A DNA stretch of 53,657 nucleotides from assembly GCF_005222955.1 (NCBI RefSeq), contig NZ_LWUA01000179.1, positions 1 to 53,657 on the forward strand. Direction: 5' to 3'. Of this stretch, positions 39,088 through 46,525 are shown in pieces. Made by a program: the position numbers and the translations under genes. The notes beneath the pieces are model-generated. The model worked only from the letters and a program-made list of their open reading frames with translations, searched no databases and was not told the origin of the DNA. Each line of letters begins with the position of its first letter. The first letter of the stretch is position 1. This stretch comes from Blastococcus sp. CCUG 61487 (GTDB taxonomy: Bacteria; Actinomycetota; Actinomycetes; Mycobacteriales; Geodermatophilaceae).

Positions 39088-39443
39088 GCTGATCTCCTGG
39101 TGGTCTGTGAGGGAGCGGAGACGGGCAGGCCTTGGCGGGCCCGGTCGAGGTTGCGGCGGTGCTTCCGGATGGGCTGCCGGACCAGCCAGTAGGTGACGTC
39201 GGCGTCGGTGGGCCACCGCCCGCCAGCGGCGCGCGCGGCCGCGGCCCGGCGCCGCCAGCGGCTGAGGGTGCGGACGGCGACGCCGTATCGGATGGCGGAG
39301 GCGAGCAGCGTGTAGCGGTCGGCGTGCTCGAGCGCGGCCCGGATGGTGCGGGGGTCGATCGCTGGGGCACCTCGCCCGTGGGCACCGGCGGGGCGGGCGC
39401 TCGACGTTGGCCGCCCCGCCGGGCGCTCCTGGGGCGCGGTCAC
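39084..39443 (-). CDS. Probable HTH protein, basic
   Basis: 119 aa, MTAPQERPAGRPTSSARPAGAHGRG then DPRTIRAALEHADRYTLLASAIRYGVAVRTLSRWRRRAAA, which reads as a homeodomain-like HTH, followed by YWLVRQPIRKHRRNLDRARQG. Strongly basic and likely DNA-binding. It may regulate early genes. Confidence 0.6.
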   Translation of the reverse strand: MTAPQERPAGRPTSSARPAGAHGRGAPAIDPRTIRAALEHADRYTLLASAIRYGVAVRTLSRWRRRAAAARAAGGRWPTDADVTYWLVRQPIRKHRRNLDRARQGLPVSAPSQTTRRSA

Positions 39444-39766
39444 GACCGCCACCCGCCGTGCTGCTGTGCTGCTGCCGGGGTGTCCTCGTACGGGTCGAAC
39501 ACGGGCCGCGCGGCCGGGGTGAGCACCGTCGGGGTCGGGCAGACGTGCTCCTCCCAGGCGGGCTGCAGCCGGGCCGGCTGCCCGTAGCGGCGCGCGTACG
39601 CGTGCCCGTGCAGCGCCCACACGGTGATCCGGCCGCCGTCGACCTGGGCCGGGTCTACGACGATCGGCTCGTCGGTGTCGACGTCCTCGACGTGCACGAC
39701 CTCGGCCCGACAGCCCGGGCACCTGGTCCGGAGGAGCCGCTCGGCCAGCGGCAGCGGCGCGTTCAC
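39440..39766 (-). CDS. Small zinc-ribbon protein
   Basis: 108 aa, MNAPLPLAERLLRTRCPGCRAEVVHVEDVDTDEPIVVDPA. A CPGC pair and a later HVCPTP could form a zinc ribbon. The strand pattern VVDPAQVDGGRITVWALHGHAY resembles a set of actinophage proteins of unknown function. Confidence 0.6.
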   Translation of the reverse strand: MNAPLPLAERLLRTRCPGCRAEVVHVEDVDTDEPIVVDPAQVDGGRITVWALHGHAYARRYGQPARLQPAWEEHVCPTPTVLTPAARPVFDPYEDTPAAAQQHGGWRS

Positions 39767-40383
39767 CGGGCACCGCCAGCCGCCCGCGGCGGGGCGACGT
39801 CGACCCGGGCGCCGAGCGCCGGCGCGCCGGTGACGAACACCCGCTCGCCGGGCACGAACCCGCACGGAGTGAGCCGGTTGATCAGCTGCACCAGGGTCAT
39901 CCGCTGGCCGCCAGCGACGTGCCCGGAGTCGATCTGGTCGCGGCGGTAGCGGCGGGTCGGCACCGGGCCGGGGTGCTTGGGGACGGCGACCATCAGCTCG
40001 ACCGGCATCTGCGCGGTGCCGTCCAAGGTGGCCTGGGTGCGGATCTCGGCGAGCCGGTCCATGCACTGCTGCGCGGTCTGGCGGGCCGCGTACTCGTGCA
40101 CCGCGGCGAGCTCCTCGCGGGTCGGCCTGCCCAGGCCGCCGAGGAGCGCGCGGACAGCGGCCGGGAGCCGGCGGCCGCACAGCGTGCACACGCGCATCGG
40201 CGGCGCGAGCTGGGCGGCCGGGACGCCGGCCAGCTTCCGCGGGGCCCGGCCGCACAGCGGCGCCCCGCCGGGCCGGTTCAGCACGTGCACCGTCTGACCC
40301 GCCGGGGTGGCGGCCAGCGGGGTGCCCGGGGCCGCGCGCAGCAGGGTGGCCGCCGGGAGCAGCGTGAACACGTCGCCGCTCAC
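39763..40383 (-). CDS. Phage protein with zinc-finger motif, unknown
   Basis: 206 aa, MSGDVFTLLPAATLLRAAPGTPL... contains MRVCTLCGRRLP (CxxC) after HVLNRPGGAPLCGR, so four Cys can bind zinc, then a helical region (REELAAVHEYAARQTAQQCMDRLAEI) and a basic segment (RRYRRDQIDSGHVAGGQRMTLVQLINRL). GTGA overlaps at both ends. Not recognised. Confidence 0.6.
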   Translation of the reverse strand: MSGDVFTLLPAATLLRAAPGTPLAATPAGQTVHVLNRPGGAPLCGRAPRKLAGVPAAQLAPPMRVCTLCGRRLPAAVRALLGGLGRPTREELAAVHEYAARQTAQQCMDRLAEIRTQATLDGTAQMPVELMVAVPKHPGPVPTRRYRRDQIDSGHVAGGQRMTLVQLINRLTPCGFVPGERVFVTGAPALGARVDVAPPRAAGGAR

Positions 40384-40544
40384 GGCCGGCTCCCGGTGAC
40401 CCACCGCTTCCGGTACGGGAGCGCGACCGGCACGGGGGCGGACAGCCGCACCGGGGCCAGCACCAGCGCCGTGCCGGCGTCCCACGCGGCCACCCCGCCG
40501 ACGACGGGGGCCAGGACGAAGCGGCCCACCCGCTCGGCGGTCAC
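40380..40544 (-). CDS. Small hydrophobic protein (54 aa)
   Basis: MTAERVGRFVLAPVVGGVAAWDAGTALVLAPVRLSAPVPVALPYRKRWVTGSRP. Contains hydrophobic stretches but no clean membrane helix. Coupled by GTGA on both sides, so probably translated. Confidence 0.5.
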   Translation of the reverse strand: MTAERVGRFVLAPVVGGVAAWDAGTALVLAPVRLSAPVPVALPYRKRWVTGSRP

Positions 40545-41971
40545 TCGCTCGCTCCGTCGACCACGAGCTGCTCGACGTCGGACAGCGTGTAGCCCTGGGC
40601 GACCAGGAACCGCAGCCACCGCGCCCGGTCCTTCAGCATCCCGACGTCGCCTCGCCAGGAGTCCTTCGCCATCGACGACTCGATCGCGCCGGCGACGTGG
40701 GCCAGCAGCTGCAGCGGCAGCCGGGCGTCGGGCACCTGCTCGCCGCTGGTCAGCGACTGCGCCGGGTCGCCCCAGGTGCGGCCGGGCTTCACCAGGCCGA
40801 GCTGCTCGGTGGCCGCGTCACCGTCGCCGGCGGCGGGCATCCCGGTCAGCCACCGCTCGAAGATGCGCGGGTTGGCGGCGAGCTCCTCGACCGCGAACCG
40901 CAGCACCTCCTTCGGCGCCGACCGGCGCGCCAGGAACTCGCGGATCCACGTGCGCCGCACGGCGTTCGCGGCGGCCATCGCCTTGTTGTTCTCGATTACC
41001 TCGCGCCGCTCGGCGCGGGCGGCCTTCTTCTCCTCCTCGGTCTCCGGCTTGGGCGAGCCCGACGCTGTCGACGAGGCCCACCGGTCGACGTGACCGTTGG
41101 CCTTCCAGTCGGTGCAGATCTCCTCCTCGTGGAGGCGGTCCTCCCACGACGTCGTCGCCAGGTGCACCGCCGCGCCGGGACAGGACAGGTGCTCGGCCTC
41201 CCGGTCGGCCAGCCAGGTGCCGTCGGCGTCGTTGAGCCGGGTGAGCCGCGCACCGGCGGGCGCGAAGTCCTCCACGACGACTCGGCCGGCGGCGCGCAGC
41301 TCGGCGGCGCGCGCCTGCAGCTGCGCGTCGGCCTTCCGCTGGCGCTTGATCTGCTCGACGGCGTGCGCGAGCTGGCCGGGGCCCCGCTCGGCCGCGTGCA
41401 GCAGCCGACCGCGGGCCTCGGGGTCGTCCGCGAACAGCGCGATCACCGCGGCCGACTCCAGGTCGAGCTGCTGGGCATCGACCTCTGCCGCGGACTCCGG
41501 GTCCAGCCGGGCGACACCGGCCGCCTTCTTCACCCGCTTCTGCCCGAGCCCGGTGCGCCTGGCCACCTTCGCCACGGGCATCCCGAGGTCGAGCATCTGG
41601 GCGACGCCGCGGGCCTCTTCCATCGCGGTCAGGCCCTCGCGCTGCAGGTTCTCCGCGAGCATCGCGCCGATGTGCTCGGCGACGCCCGGGCTGTCGTCGG
41701 AGTCGACGGCCAGGTCAGCGCGCACCACGCACGGCACGGCGTCCAGTCCGGCGGCGATCGCCGCGGCCGCGCGCCGGTGCCCGGCGATCAGCTGGAAGCC
41801 GGTCCCGTTGATCGGAACGACGGTGAGCGGCTCGATCACGCCCTGCTCGCGGATCGACTCGGTCAGCCCGGCCAGGTCGCCGAGGTCGGCGCGGATGTTG
41901 CGCGGGTGCGGGGCCAGGTCGTGCGGGTCGAGCAGCTCCACTCGCAGCTCGGTGGACTCCATGGTGGTCAC
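40541..41971 (-). CDS. ParB/RepB/Spo0J-type protein
   Basis: 476 aa from GTG in a GTGA overlap. Residues about 4-100 are a ParB N-terminal domain: VELLDPHDLAPHPRNIRADLGDLAGLTESIREQGVIEPLTVVPINGTGFQLIAGHRRAAAAIAAGLDAVPCVV, with the GHRR box that binds nucleotide in ParB. A DNA-binding HTH follows (EHIGAMLAENLQREGLTAMEEARGVAQMLDLGMPVAKVARRTGLGQKRVKKAAG). The long C-terminus is helical and charged and includes a second small domain (WIREFLARRSAPKEVLRFAVEELAAN). Such phage proteins are linked to plasmid-like partition, gene control or DNA modification. It is one of two ParB-like proteins in this prophage. Confidence 0.82.
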   Translation of the reverse strand: MTTMESTELRVELLDPHDLAPHPRNIRADLGDLAGLTESIREQGVIEPLTVVPINGTGFQLIAGHRRAAAAIAAGLDAVPCVVRADLAVDSDDSPGVAEHIGAMLAENLQREGLTAMEEARGVAQMLDLGMPVAKVARRTGLGQKRVKKAAGVARLDPESAAEVDAQQLDLESAAVIALFADDPEARGRLLHAAERGPGQLAHAVEQIKRQRKADAQLQARAAELRAAGRVVVEDFAPAGARLTRLNDADGTWLADREAEHLSCPGAAVHLATTSWEDRLHEEEICTDWKANGHVDRWASSTASGSPKPETEEEKKAARAERREVIENNKAMAAANAVRRTWIREFLARRSAPKEVLRFAVEELAANPRIFERWLTGMPAAGDGDAATEQLGLVKPGRTWGDPAQSLTSGEQVPDARLPLQLLAHVAGAIESSMAKDSWRGDVGMLKDRARWLRFLVAQGYTLSDVEQLVVDGASE

Positions 41972-42555
41972 CAGATGACTCCCTTCGCGCGGCGTCCTCG
42001 CGGGGACAGCACGTAGACCTCTTCGGGGGGACAGCCGGGCCCTCGCACGTTGCGCAGCTGCCCGGTCTTGACGGCCCAGCCGTCGGCGACGAGCTCGGAC
42101 AGGCGGGGCGCGACCGAGTACCGCTCGGTCTTCGAGTCGAAGGACCGCCGGTACCAGTTCCATGCCTCGATCGCCGTGGTCCCCTGCGGGCCGATCTGCA
42201 CCAGGTGCTGCAACACGCGCGCCCGGAGGCTGCCGGCGCGGTAGGCGACCAGCCGGGCGGCGGTCGCCTCACCGGCCGTCGCGTCGGCGTGCACCGCGGC
42301 GGCCGGCCGAGCCGGGTCCGGCAACGGGTAGGAAGTGCGCTGCACCACACCCGCGCCGGAGTCGACCGGAGGGCGGGCCGCGAGGTCCTCGTCGGGCACG
42401 ACGAGCCACTCGTACACCTCGGCGCCCGGCATCAGGTCCGCCGAGCACACCGGGCCGATGAAGTAGCGGACGACCGGCCGTCCGGTGCACGGCTGGCCGT
42501 TGTGGCGGCGGATGCAGCGCAGCTCGCCCACGGGCCGCTCGACGACGGTGGTCAC
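41968..42555 (-). CDS. Protein with C-terminal winged-helix domain
   Basis: 195 aa, GTG start. The N-terminal half contains ELRCIRRHNGQPCTGRPVVRYFIGPVCSADLMPG (Cys residues may bind zinc). The C-terminal half reads as a winged helix: RARVLQHLVQIGPQGTTAIEAWNWYRRSF then YSVAPRLSELVADGWAVKTGQLR. A DNA-binding role alongside the ParB-like gene is likely. Confidence 0.62.
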   Translation of the reverse strand: MTTVVERPVGELRCIRRHNGQPCTGRPVVRYFIGPVCSADLMPGAEVYEWLVVPDEDLAARPPVDSGAGVVQRTSYPLPDPARPAAAVHADATAGEATAARLVAYRAGSLRARVLQHLVQIGPQGTTAIEAWNWYRRSFDSKTERYSVAPRLSELVADGWAVKTGQLRNVRGPGCPPEEVYVLSPRGRRAKGVIW

Positions 42556-42797
42556 GCGCCCGGGTCCTCGGTCGACACGACGTCGATGACCGACACGTTC
42601 CGGCCCCGGATCCAGCAGGGGCCGCCGTCGCTGGCGTCGAACTCGACGAGCGTCGGGTAGTTCTTCGCCGCCGCAACGTCGTTGCGCAGGCGGTGCGCGT
42701 ACGCCTTCGCGTCGGCGGTGGGCATCGGCACCGTCGCCAGCCAGGTGCCGGCCACTTGCACGCGGACGACGCCCAGCGTTCCGAAGCCGGCGGTCAC
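42552..42797 (-). CDS. Small phage protein, unknown
   Basis: 81 aa, MTAGFGTLGVVRVQVAGTWLATVPMPTADAKAYAHRLRNDVAAAKNYPTLVEFDASDGG..., a beta-alpha-beta outline ending in VSVIDVVSTEDPGA. GTGA overlaps on both sides. Not recognised. Confidence 0.58.
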   Translation of the reverse strand: MTAGFGTLGVVRVQVAGTWLATVPMPTADAKAYAHRLRNDVAAAKNYPTLVEFDASDGGPCWIRGRNVSVIDVVSTEDPGA

Positions 42798-42982
42798 AGC
42801 CGCACATCCAGGCGCGTGCCGAGCTCCACCACGGCCCCGGGAGGGGTGCCGGGCTCGGCCGGCTGCTCACGGCGGTCCCGCTCTGCCAGCGTGCGGCCGA
42901 CCGCCAGTCCGAGCGCGACGGCCAGTCCGCCCCAGGCGGCCAGGAACAGCAGCACGTAGACCGCCGCCTGGGCGCCGGTCAC
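42794..42982 (-). CDS. Single-pass membrane protein (62 aa)
   Basis: MTGAQAAVYVLLFLAAWGGLAVALGLAVGRTLAERD..., one transmembrane helix at about residues 6-28, then a charged tail. The first bases (GTGACCGGCGCCCAG) resemble the start-associated repeat. Early-region membrane proteins of this size are sometimes involved in superinfection exclusion; that is only a possibility. Confidence 0.6.
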   Translation of the reverse strand: MTGAQAAVYVLLFLAAWGGLAVALGLAVGRTLAERDRREQPAEPGTPPGAVVELGTRLDVRL

Positions 42983-43215
42983 CGCTGCCGCCGCGAGTCG
43001 CGGGTTCGCTGGGCGAACACCTGCTCCGCCTCCGCGCGCACCAGGTCGCGCAGCGCGGGACCGTCGACCTGGACGCGCACCACCGGGGCGCCCGCGCGGT
43101 CGACCAGGCGGGACACGCGCGAGACCGGGTTCTTCAGCAGCCGCACGGCGGCCACCGCGGCGCCCGCCGTGGCGAGCCCACACGCGACCACGGCCTGCTC
43201 GAGCCGGAACCTCAT
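42979..43215 (-). CDS. Small membrane-anchored protein
   Basis: 78 aa, MRFRLEQAVVACGLATAGAAVAAVRLLKNPVS... with one N-terminal hydrophobic helix, then a soluble charged tail ending in RDSRRQR. ATG in a TGATG overlap. Similar to its neighbours in being a short, early, membrane-anchored protein. Confidence 0.58.
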   Translation of the reverse strand: MRFRLEQAVVACGLATAGAAVAAVRLLKNPVSRVSRLVDRAGAPVVRVQVDGPALRDLVRAEAEQVFAQRTRDSRRQR

Positions 43216-43472
43216 CACGACTGCGCCTCGATCCACGTGTCGAGGAAGAACAGCCCGACGGCCAGGATGACGAGCGCCAGGACCACCGCGGCCGTCAGCC
43301 AGACGAACCGGTGCGCGGCATCGCTGCCCGGCTCCGGGCGGGGCCGCGGGGCCGGGACGGGCGGCAGGTGCGGGATGCGGGGGATCTCGACGGTGTCGTC
43401 GTCACGGACCGGGCCGAGGAGGTCGGTGCGGAAGTCATCGGCCCCGGGAACCAGGCGGAGGGGAGCGAGCAT
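43215..43472 (-). CDS. Membrane protein with C-terminal helix (85 aa)
   Basis: MLAPLRLVPGADDFRTDLLGPVRDDDTVEIPRIPHLPP... is soluble and Pro-rich up to about residue 55; then one transmembrane helix (RFVWLTAAVVLALVILAVGLFFLDTW). The topology suggests a tail-anchored protein. A GGGAT-G-ATCCC palindrome lies immediately before the start codon. Confidence 0.6.
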   Translation of the reverse strand: MLAPLRLVPGADDFRTDLLGPVRDDDTVEIPRIPHLPPVPAPRPRPEPGSDAAHRFVWLTAAVVLALVILAVGLFFLDTWIEAQS

Positions 43473-43473
43473 G

Positions 43474-43484
43474 GGATGATCCCT
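43474..43484. promoter_or_regulatory. Short palindrome before an early gene
   Basis: GGGAT-G-ATCCC directly upstream of the ATG of the 85-aa membrane protein gene; the ribosome site AAGG overlaps it. A possible operator or translational control element. Confidence 0.3.
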
Positions 43485-43614
43485 TCTTGTTGGAGCCCTT
43501 CCGCGCGCTGCCAGGCGATGAGCGGGAGGGCTTCGGCGTCTACTGAGAGGCGGGCGACCGGACGGCGGGGAAGCGCCGCCCGGTCACACGCCTTCGAGGT
43601 GCGGGTGTTGCGGG

Positions 43615-43648
43615 CCCGGCCGGCGCCACGGGGGGAGCGCCGGCCGGG
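43615..43648 (-). terminator. Strong hairpin after the first early genes
   Basis: A 12-base-pair GC-rich stem (arms CCCGGCCGGCGC and GCGCCGGCCGGG) with a ten-base loop lies three bases past the stop of the HicA-like gene. It probably ends or attenuates the first leftward transcript. No U-tract, as is common in high-GC actinobacteria. Confidence 0.55.
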
Positions 43649-43651
43649 GGC

Positions 43652-44131
43652 TCAGGAAGCTCCGGCGGTGTGCCGGGCGAGGCGGCGTCCCTGGTGGTCG
43701 CCGGCGGCCGGGACAGCGCGCATCAGGCTGTCCAGGCGGTCGAGTTCGGTGAGGTACTGCTCGACCCGGCGCAGCGACGCAGGGTCGTCCCGCAGGTGCG
43801 GTGCCCCGGCGATGCGGGCCAGGTAGGCGTCGTGCTCGGCCTGTACCTCGCGACGGCGGGCGGCCAGCCGTGTGCTGTCGAGCTGGCGGCGCCGGCCGGC
43901 GCGGTCCTTACACGCCACGGCTTTCCGTCCGGGCGTGGGGGTGTAGGTGCCGGAGGCCTTCTGCATCGCCTTCGACAGCTCGCGCACCTGTGCCTCGCTG
44001 GCGGACGGGTTGATCCGCACCTCGTGCCCGTCAGGCGCGGCGTACACCAGGAAGCCCTTGGAGTTCACGCCGGTCTGCCGGTAGCCGAGGCGCTCGGCCT
44101 CGGCGAGCAGGCTCTTCACGAGCCGCTTCAC
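43652..44131 (-). CDS. Protein with HicA-like N-terminal fold
   Basis: 159 aa, GTG in a GTGA overlap. Residues 1-60, MKRLVKSLLAEAERLGYRQ followed by TGVNSKGFLVYAAPDGHEVRINPSASEAQVRELSKAMQKAS, resemble a dsRBD/HicA-like domain (helix, hairpin with G-F-x-V-Y..P-G-H, helix), though the active-site His of HicA (GSH) is replaced. A helical charged tail follows. No HicB antitoxin is present, so a toxin role is doubtful; an RNA- or DNA-binding role is more likely. It is the third gene of the first leftward operon. Confidence 0.6.
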   Translation of the reverse strand: MKRLVKSLLAEAERLGYRQTGVNSKGFLVYAAPDGHEVRINPSASEAQVRELSKAMQKASGTYTPTPGRKAVACKDRAGRRRQLDSTRLAARRREVQAEHDAYLARIAGAPHLRDDPASLRRVEQYLTELDRLDSLMRAVPAAGDHQGRRLARHTAGAS

Positions 44132-44454
44132 GAGGCCCTCGCCATGACGTTGCGGACGGCGGTCTCCCCGGTGGGGTCGCTGTACTCGAGCACGTAGCGC
44201 AGCTCGGAGCGGGCCTCGAGCTCGACGCGCTGCTGGGCCGTCAGCTGCAACTTCGCGGCGAGGACCTGGCCGAAAGGCAGGCCGGCGACCGTGGAACGCA
44301 GGTAGGAGCGCACCATCTTGGCGACCCAGTTCGGCGACCGGTGGATGCCCGCAGACTCGAGGAGGCTGTGAGTGTCCCGGATCAGCTGCTCGGGGGTGGC
44401 GGCCGTCGTGGAGCACCGCGCGCTGGGGGAGGCCGTCAAGCCTGGTGGGCTCAT
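44128..44454 (-). CDS. Helical protein of the first early operon
   Basis: 108 aa, MSPPGLTASPSARCSTTAATPEQLIRDTHSLLESAGIHRSPNWVAKMVRSYLRSTVAGLPFGQVLAAKL..., helix-rich with QLTAQQRVELEARSELRYVLEYSDPTGETAVRNVM at the end. ATG overlaps the upstream stop (TGATG). Position after the Cro/Xis-like gene suggests a role in early control; family unknown. Confidence 0.6.
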   Translation of the reverse strand: MSPPGLTASPSARCSTTAATPEQLIRDTHSLLESAGIHRSPNWVAKMVRSYLRSTVAGLPFGQVLAAKLQLTAQQRVELEARSELRYVLEYSDPTGETAVRNVMARAS

Positions 44455-44633
44455 CAGGAGGCCGCCGGCGCGGTCATGCCGTTCAGGACGGTCGAGGGGA
44501 AGCGCAGCCCTCCGGAGGGGAGGCGGACGTGGTCGATCTGCCCGTTCGACGCCCATCGGCGCACGGTGCCGGGATCGACTCGGAGGGCCTGAGCGACCTC
44601 GGAAGTCGTGAGCAACCGGGGGACCTGTGACAT
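44454..44633 (-). CDS. Cro/Xis-like HTH protein, first gene of the leftward operon
   Basis: 59 aa, MSQVPRLLTTSEVAQALRVDPGTVRRWASNGQIDHVRLPSGGLRFPSTVLNGMTAPAAS: a compact MerR/HTH_17 domain with recognition helix PGTVRRWASNG and wing DHVRLPSGGLRF. It starts directly at the predicted transcription start of the leftward promoter, so it is probably made from a leaderless mRNA. Divergent from the repressor, it is in the place of a Cro or an excisionase; one protein could serve both. Confidence 0.75.
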   Translation of the reverse strand: MSQVPRLLTTSEVAQALRVDPGTVRRWASNGQIDHVRLPSGGLRFPSTVLNGMTAPAAS

Positions 44634-44640
44634 GCACAGG
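44624..44640. promoter_or_regulatory. Operator O1
   Basis: Perfect inverted repeat CCTGTG-N5-CACAGG over the start codon and expected transcription start of the Cro/Xis-like gene. A bound repressor dimer would block the leftward promoter. Confidence 0.65.
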
Positions 44641-44669
44641 ATGCAACACGTTCGGGTGACCCGTGTCAA
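44641..44669 (-). promoter_or_regulatory. Leftward early promoter
   Basis: On the minus strand a perfect -35 TTGACA (44669-44664) is followed after 17 bases by TTGCAT (44646-44641) as a -10, giving a start near 44634, next to the ATG at 44633. This would drive the whole leftward early region. Confidence 0.65.
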
Positions 44670-44676
44670 GCACAGG
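44660..44676. promoter_or_regulatory. Operator O2
   Basis: CCCGTG-N5-CACAGG, one mismatch from O1 and 36 bases from it. It covers the -35 of the leftward promoter and overlaps a possible rightward -35 (GTGTCA at 44663). Confidence 0.62.
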
Positions 44677-44706
44677 TCGCCGGGTCTATTGCGCGTTCTG
44701 CGCGTT
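44663..44706 (+). promoter_or_regulatory. Possible repressor promoter and direct repeats
   Basis: GTGTCA (44663-44668) and TCTATT (44685-44690), 16 bases apart, make a weak rightward promoter for the repressor. Two TGCGCGTT direct repeats follow at 44690-44697 and 44699-44706. Confidence 0.4.
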
Positions 44707-44724
44707 ATGCATCAAGATGTGTGC

Positions 44725-45085
<361 letters not shown>

Positions 45086-45271
45086 GCGCCCGGCAGGCCG
45101 GGCGACGAGGGGAAACGATACCAGCGCCCCCACGGCCGGGGAGCAGGACGCCGACGAGGTCCTCGACACACCCGCCCGTGTGCCGTCGGCGCACGTCACC
45201 GCACCGTCCGGACGTGGACACTGGAGTGGCTGCACCCAGTGGGTGGTGCGGGCGGTGAGAGGAGTCGCGGG
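45086..45271. other. Gap between tRNA-Lys and the L,D-transpeptidase gene
   Basis: 186 bases. On the minus strand a TATCGT (45121-45116) could be the -10 of the tRNA promoter; no clear -35 was found. A GCCCGG/CCGGGC inverted repeat lies at about 45088-45103 between that element and the tRNA. Nothing else recognised. Confidence 0.4.
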
Positions 45272-46438
45272 GTGCGGCGAGCAGCGGCGGCCATGGCCGC
45301 GGGAACGCTGGTGTTCCTGGCCGGGTGCGGTGGGGACGGCGGCGGCAGCGGATCGGACGACGCGGCCGTCGAGACCGCGCCGGCGCAGGTGGTCCTCGCC
45401 CCCGAGGACGGTGCCACCGATGTCTCGCCGCTCGTCCCGCTGGAGATCTCCGTCACCGACGGCGAGCTCGCCGAGGTCGCCCTGGTCGACGACGCCGGCG
45501 CCGCCGTCCCGGGAGAGCTCGCGGAGACCGACACCGGTGCCGAGGTCTGGACGCCGGAGAGCCCGCTCGCGTACGGCACGACCTACACCCTCACCGCGAC
45601 GGCGGCCAACGACGCCGACGAGGAGACCGAGGCGTCGGCCACCTTCACCACGGTGACGCCGGCCGCGCTGTCGACGCCGTCCATCGGCCCGCTGGACGGC
45701 CAGACCGTCGGCGTCGGCATGCCGATCCGCGTGTGGTTCGACGACCCGGTGGCCGACAAGGCCGCAGTCGAACGCAACCTCGTGGTCACGTCGTCCACCG
45801 CCACCGACGGGGTGTGGAACTGGTTCAGCGACACCGAGGTGCACTTCCGGCCCTCGCAGTACTGGCCGGCGAACACCGACGTCACCCTCGACGCGAAGCT
45901 CTACGGCGTCGACTTCGGCGAGGGCGTCTGGGGCGAGAAGGACCGGACCGTGTCCTTCAGCATCGGTGCGAAGCACGTCTCCATCGCCGACGCCTCCACC
46001 CACACGATGGAGGTCTACGACGGCGATCGGCTGGTGCAGACCTTCCCGATGAGCGCCGGCAGCCCGAAGAACCCGAGCTACAACGGCGCGCACGTGGTCA
46101 CCGAGATGAACCGCGACCGGATCATGGACTCCAGCACCTACGGCGTGCCGGTCGACAGCCCCGAGGGCTACCGCACGCCGGTCGAGTACGCCGTCCGGAT
46201 CTCCGACAGCGGCGAGTTCGTGCACGCGGCGCCGTGGTCAGTGGCCCAGCAGGGGCGCGAGAACGTGTCGCACGGCTGCATCAACCTCTCCACCGAGAAC
46301 GCCCGGTGGTACTTCGAGTTCACCCGCCCCGGCGACGTCGTCGAGATCCGCGGGTCGAGCGCCGGCGCCCTGCGCTCCGACGTCTACGACTGGACCATCC
46401 CCTGGGACGAGTGGCAGGCCGGCAGCGCGCTGAAGTGA
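45272..46438 (+). CDS. L,D-transpeptidase lipoprotein with Ig-like domains
   Basis: 388 aa. GTG start with GAGAGGAG seven bases upstream; residues 1-19 are a lipoprotein signal (TLVFLAGC, Cys19 at the lipobox). Two Ig-like beta domains follow (about 35-130 and 135-230), as in mycobacterial LdtMt2. The catalytic YkuD domain follows (AKHVSIADASTHTMEVYDGDR, TPVEYAVRISDSGEFVHAAPW) and ends in SHGCINLS with nucleophile Cys336. It forms 3-3 cross-links in peptidoglycan outside the membrane. This is the first host gene after the prophage. Confidence 0.92.
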   Translation: MRRAAAAMAAGTLVFLAGCGGDGGGSGSDDAAVETAPAQVVLAPEDGATDVSPLVPLEISVTDGELAEVALVDDAGAAVPGELAETDTGAEVWTPESPLAYGTTYTLTATAANDADEETEASATFTTVTPAALSTPSIGPLDGQTVGVGMPIRVWFDDPVADKAAVERNLVVTSSTATDGVWNWFSDTEVHFRPSQYWPANTDVTLDAKLYGVDFGEGVWGEKDRTVSFSIGAKHVSIADASTHTMEVYDGDRLVQTFPMSAGSPKNPSYNGAHVVTEMNRDRIMDSSTYGVPVDSPEGYRTPVEYAVRISDSGEFVHAAPWSVAQQGRENVSHGCINLSTENARWYFEFTRPGDVVEIRGSSAGALRSDVYDWTIPWDEWQAGSALK

Positions 46439-46525
46439 CGCGTCCGCGCTGATCACGGCCGTCCGCGGGCGTTTCCGGGGGTCGGCCGACGGGCACCCTC
46501 CGGGGCGACTCGAGGGAGGTCCACC

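Noticed and set aside
43652-44131. A HicAB toxin-antitoxin module
   Set aside because: No HicB partner and the catalytic His motif is not preserved.
1-44700. An integrase or recombinase gene
   Set aside because: No tyrosine or serine recombinase motifs found in any credible frame; it is expected beyond the left edge.
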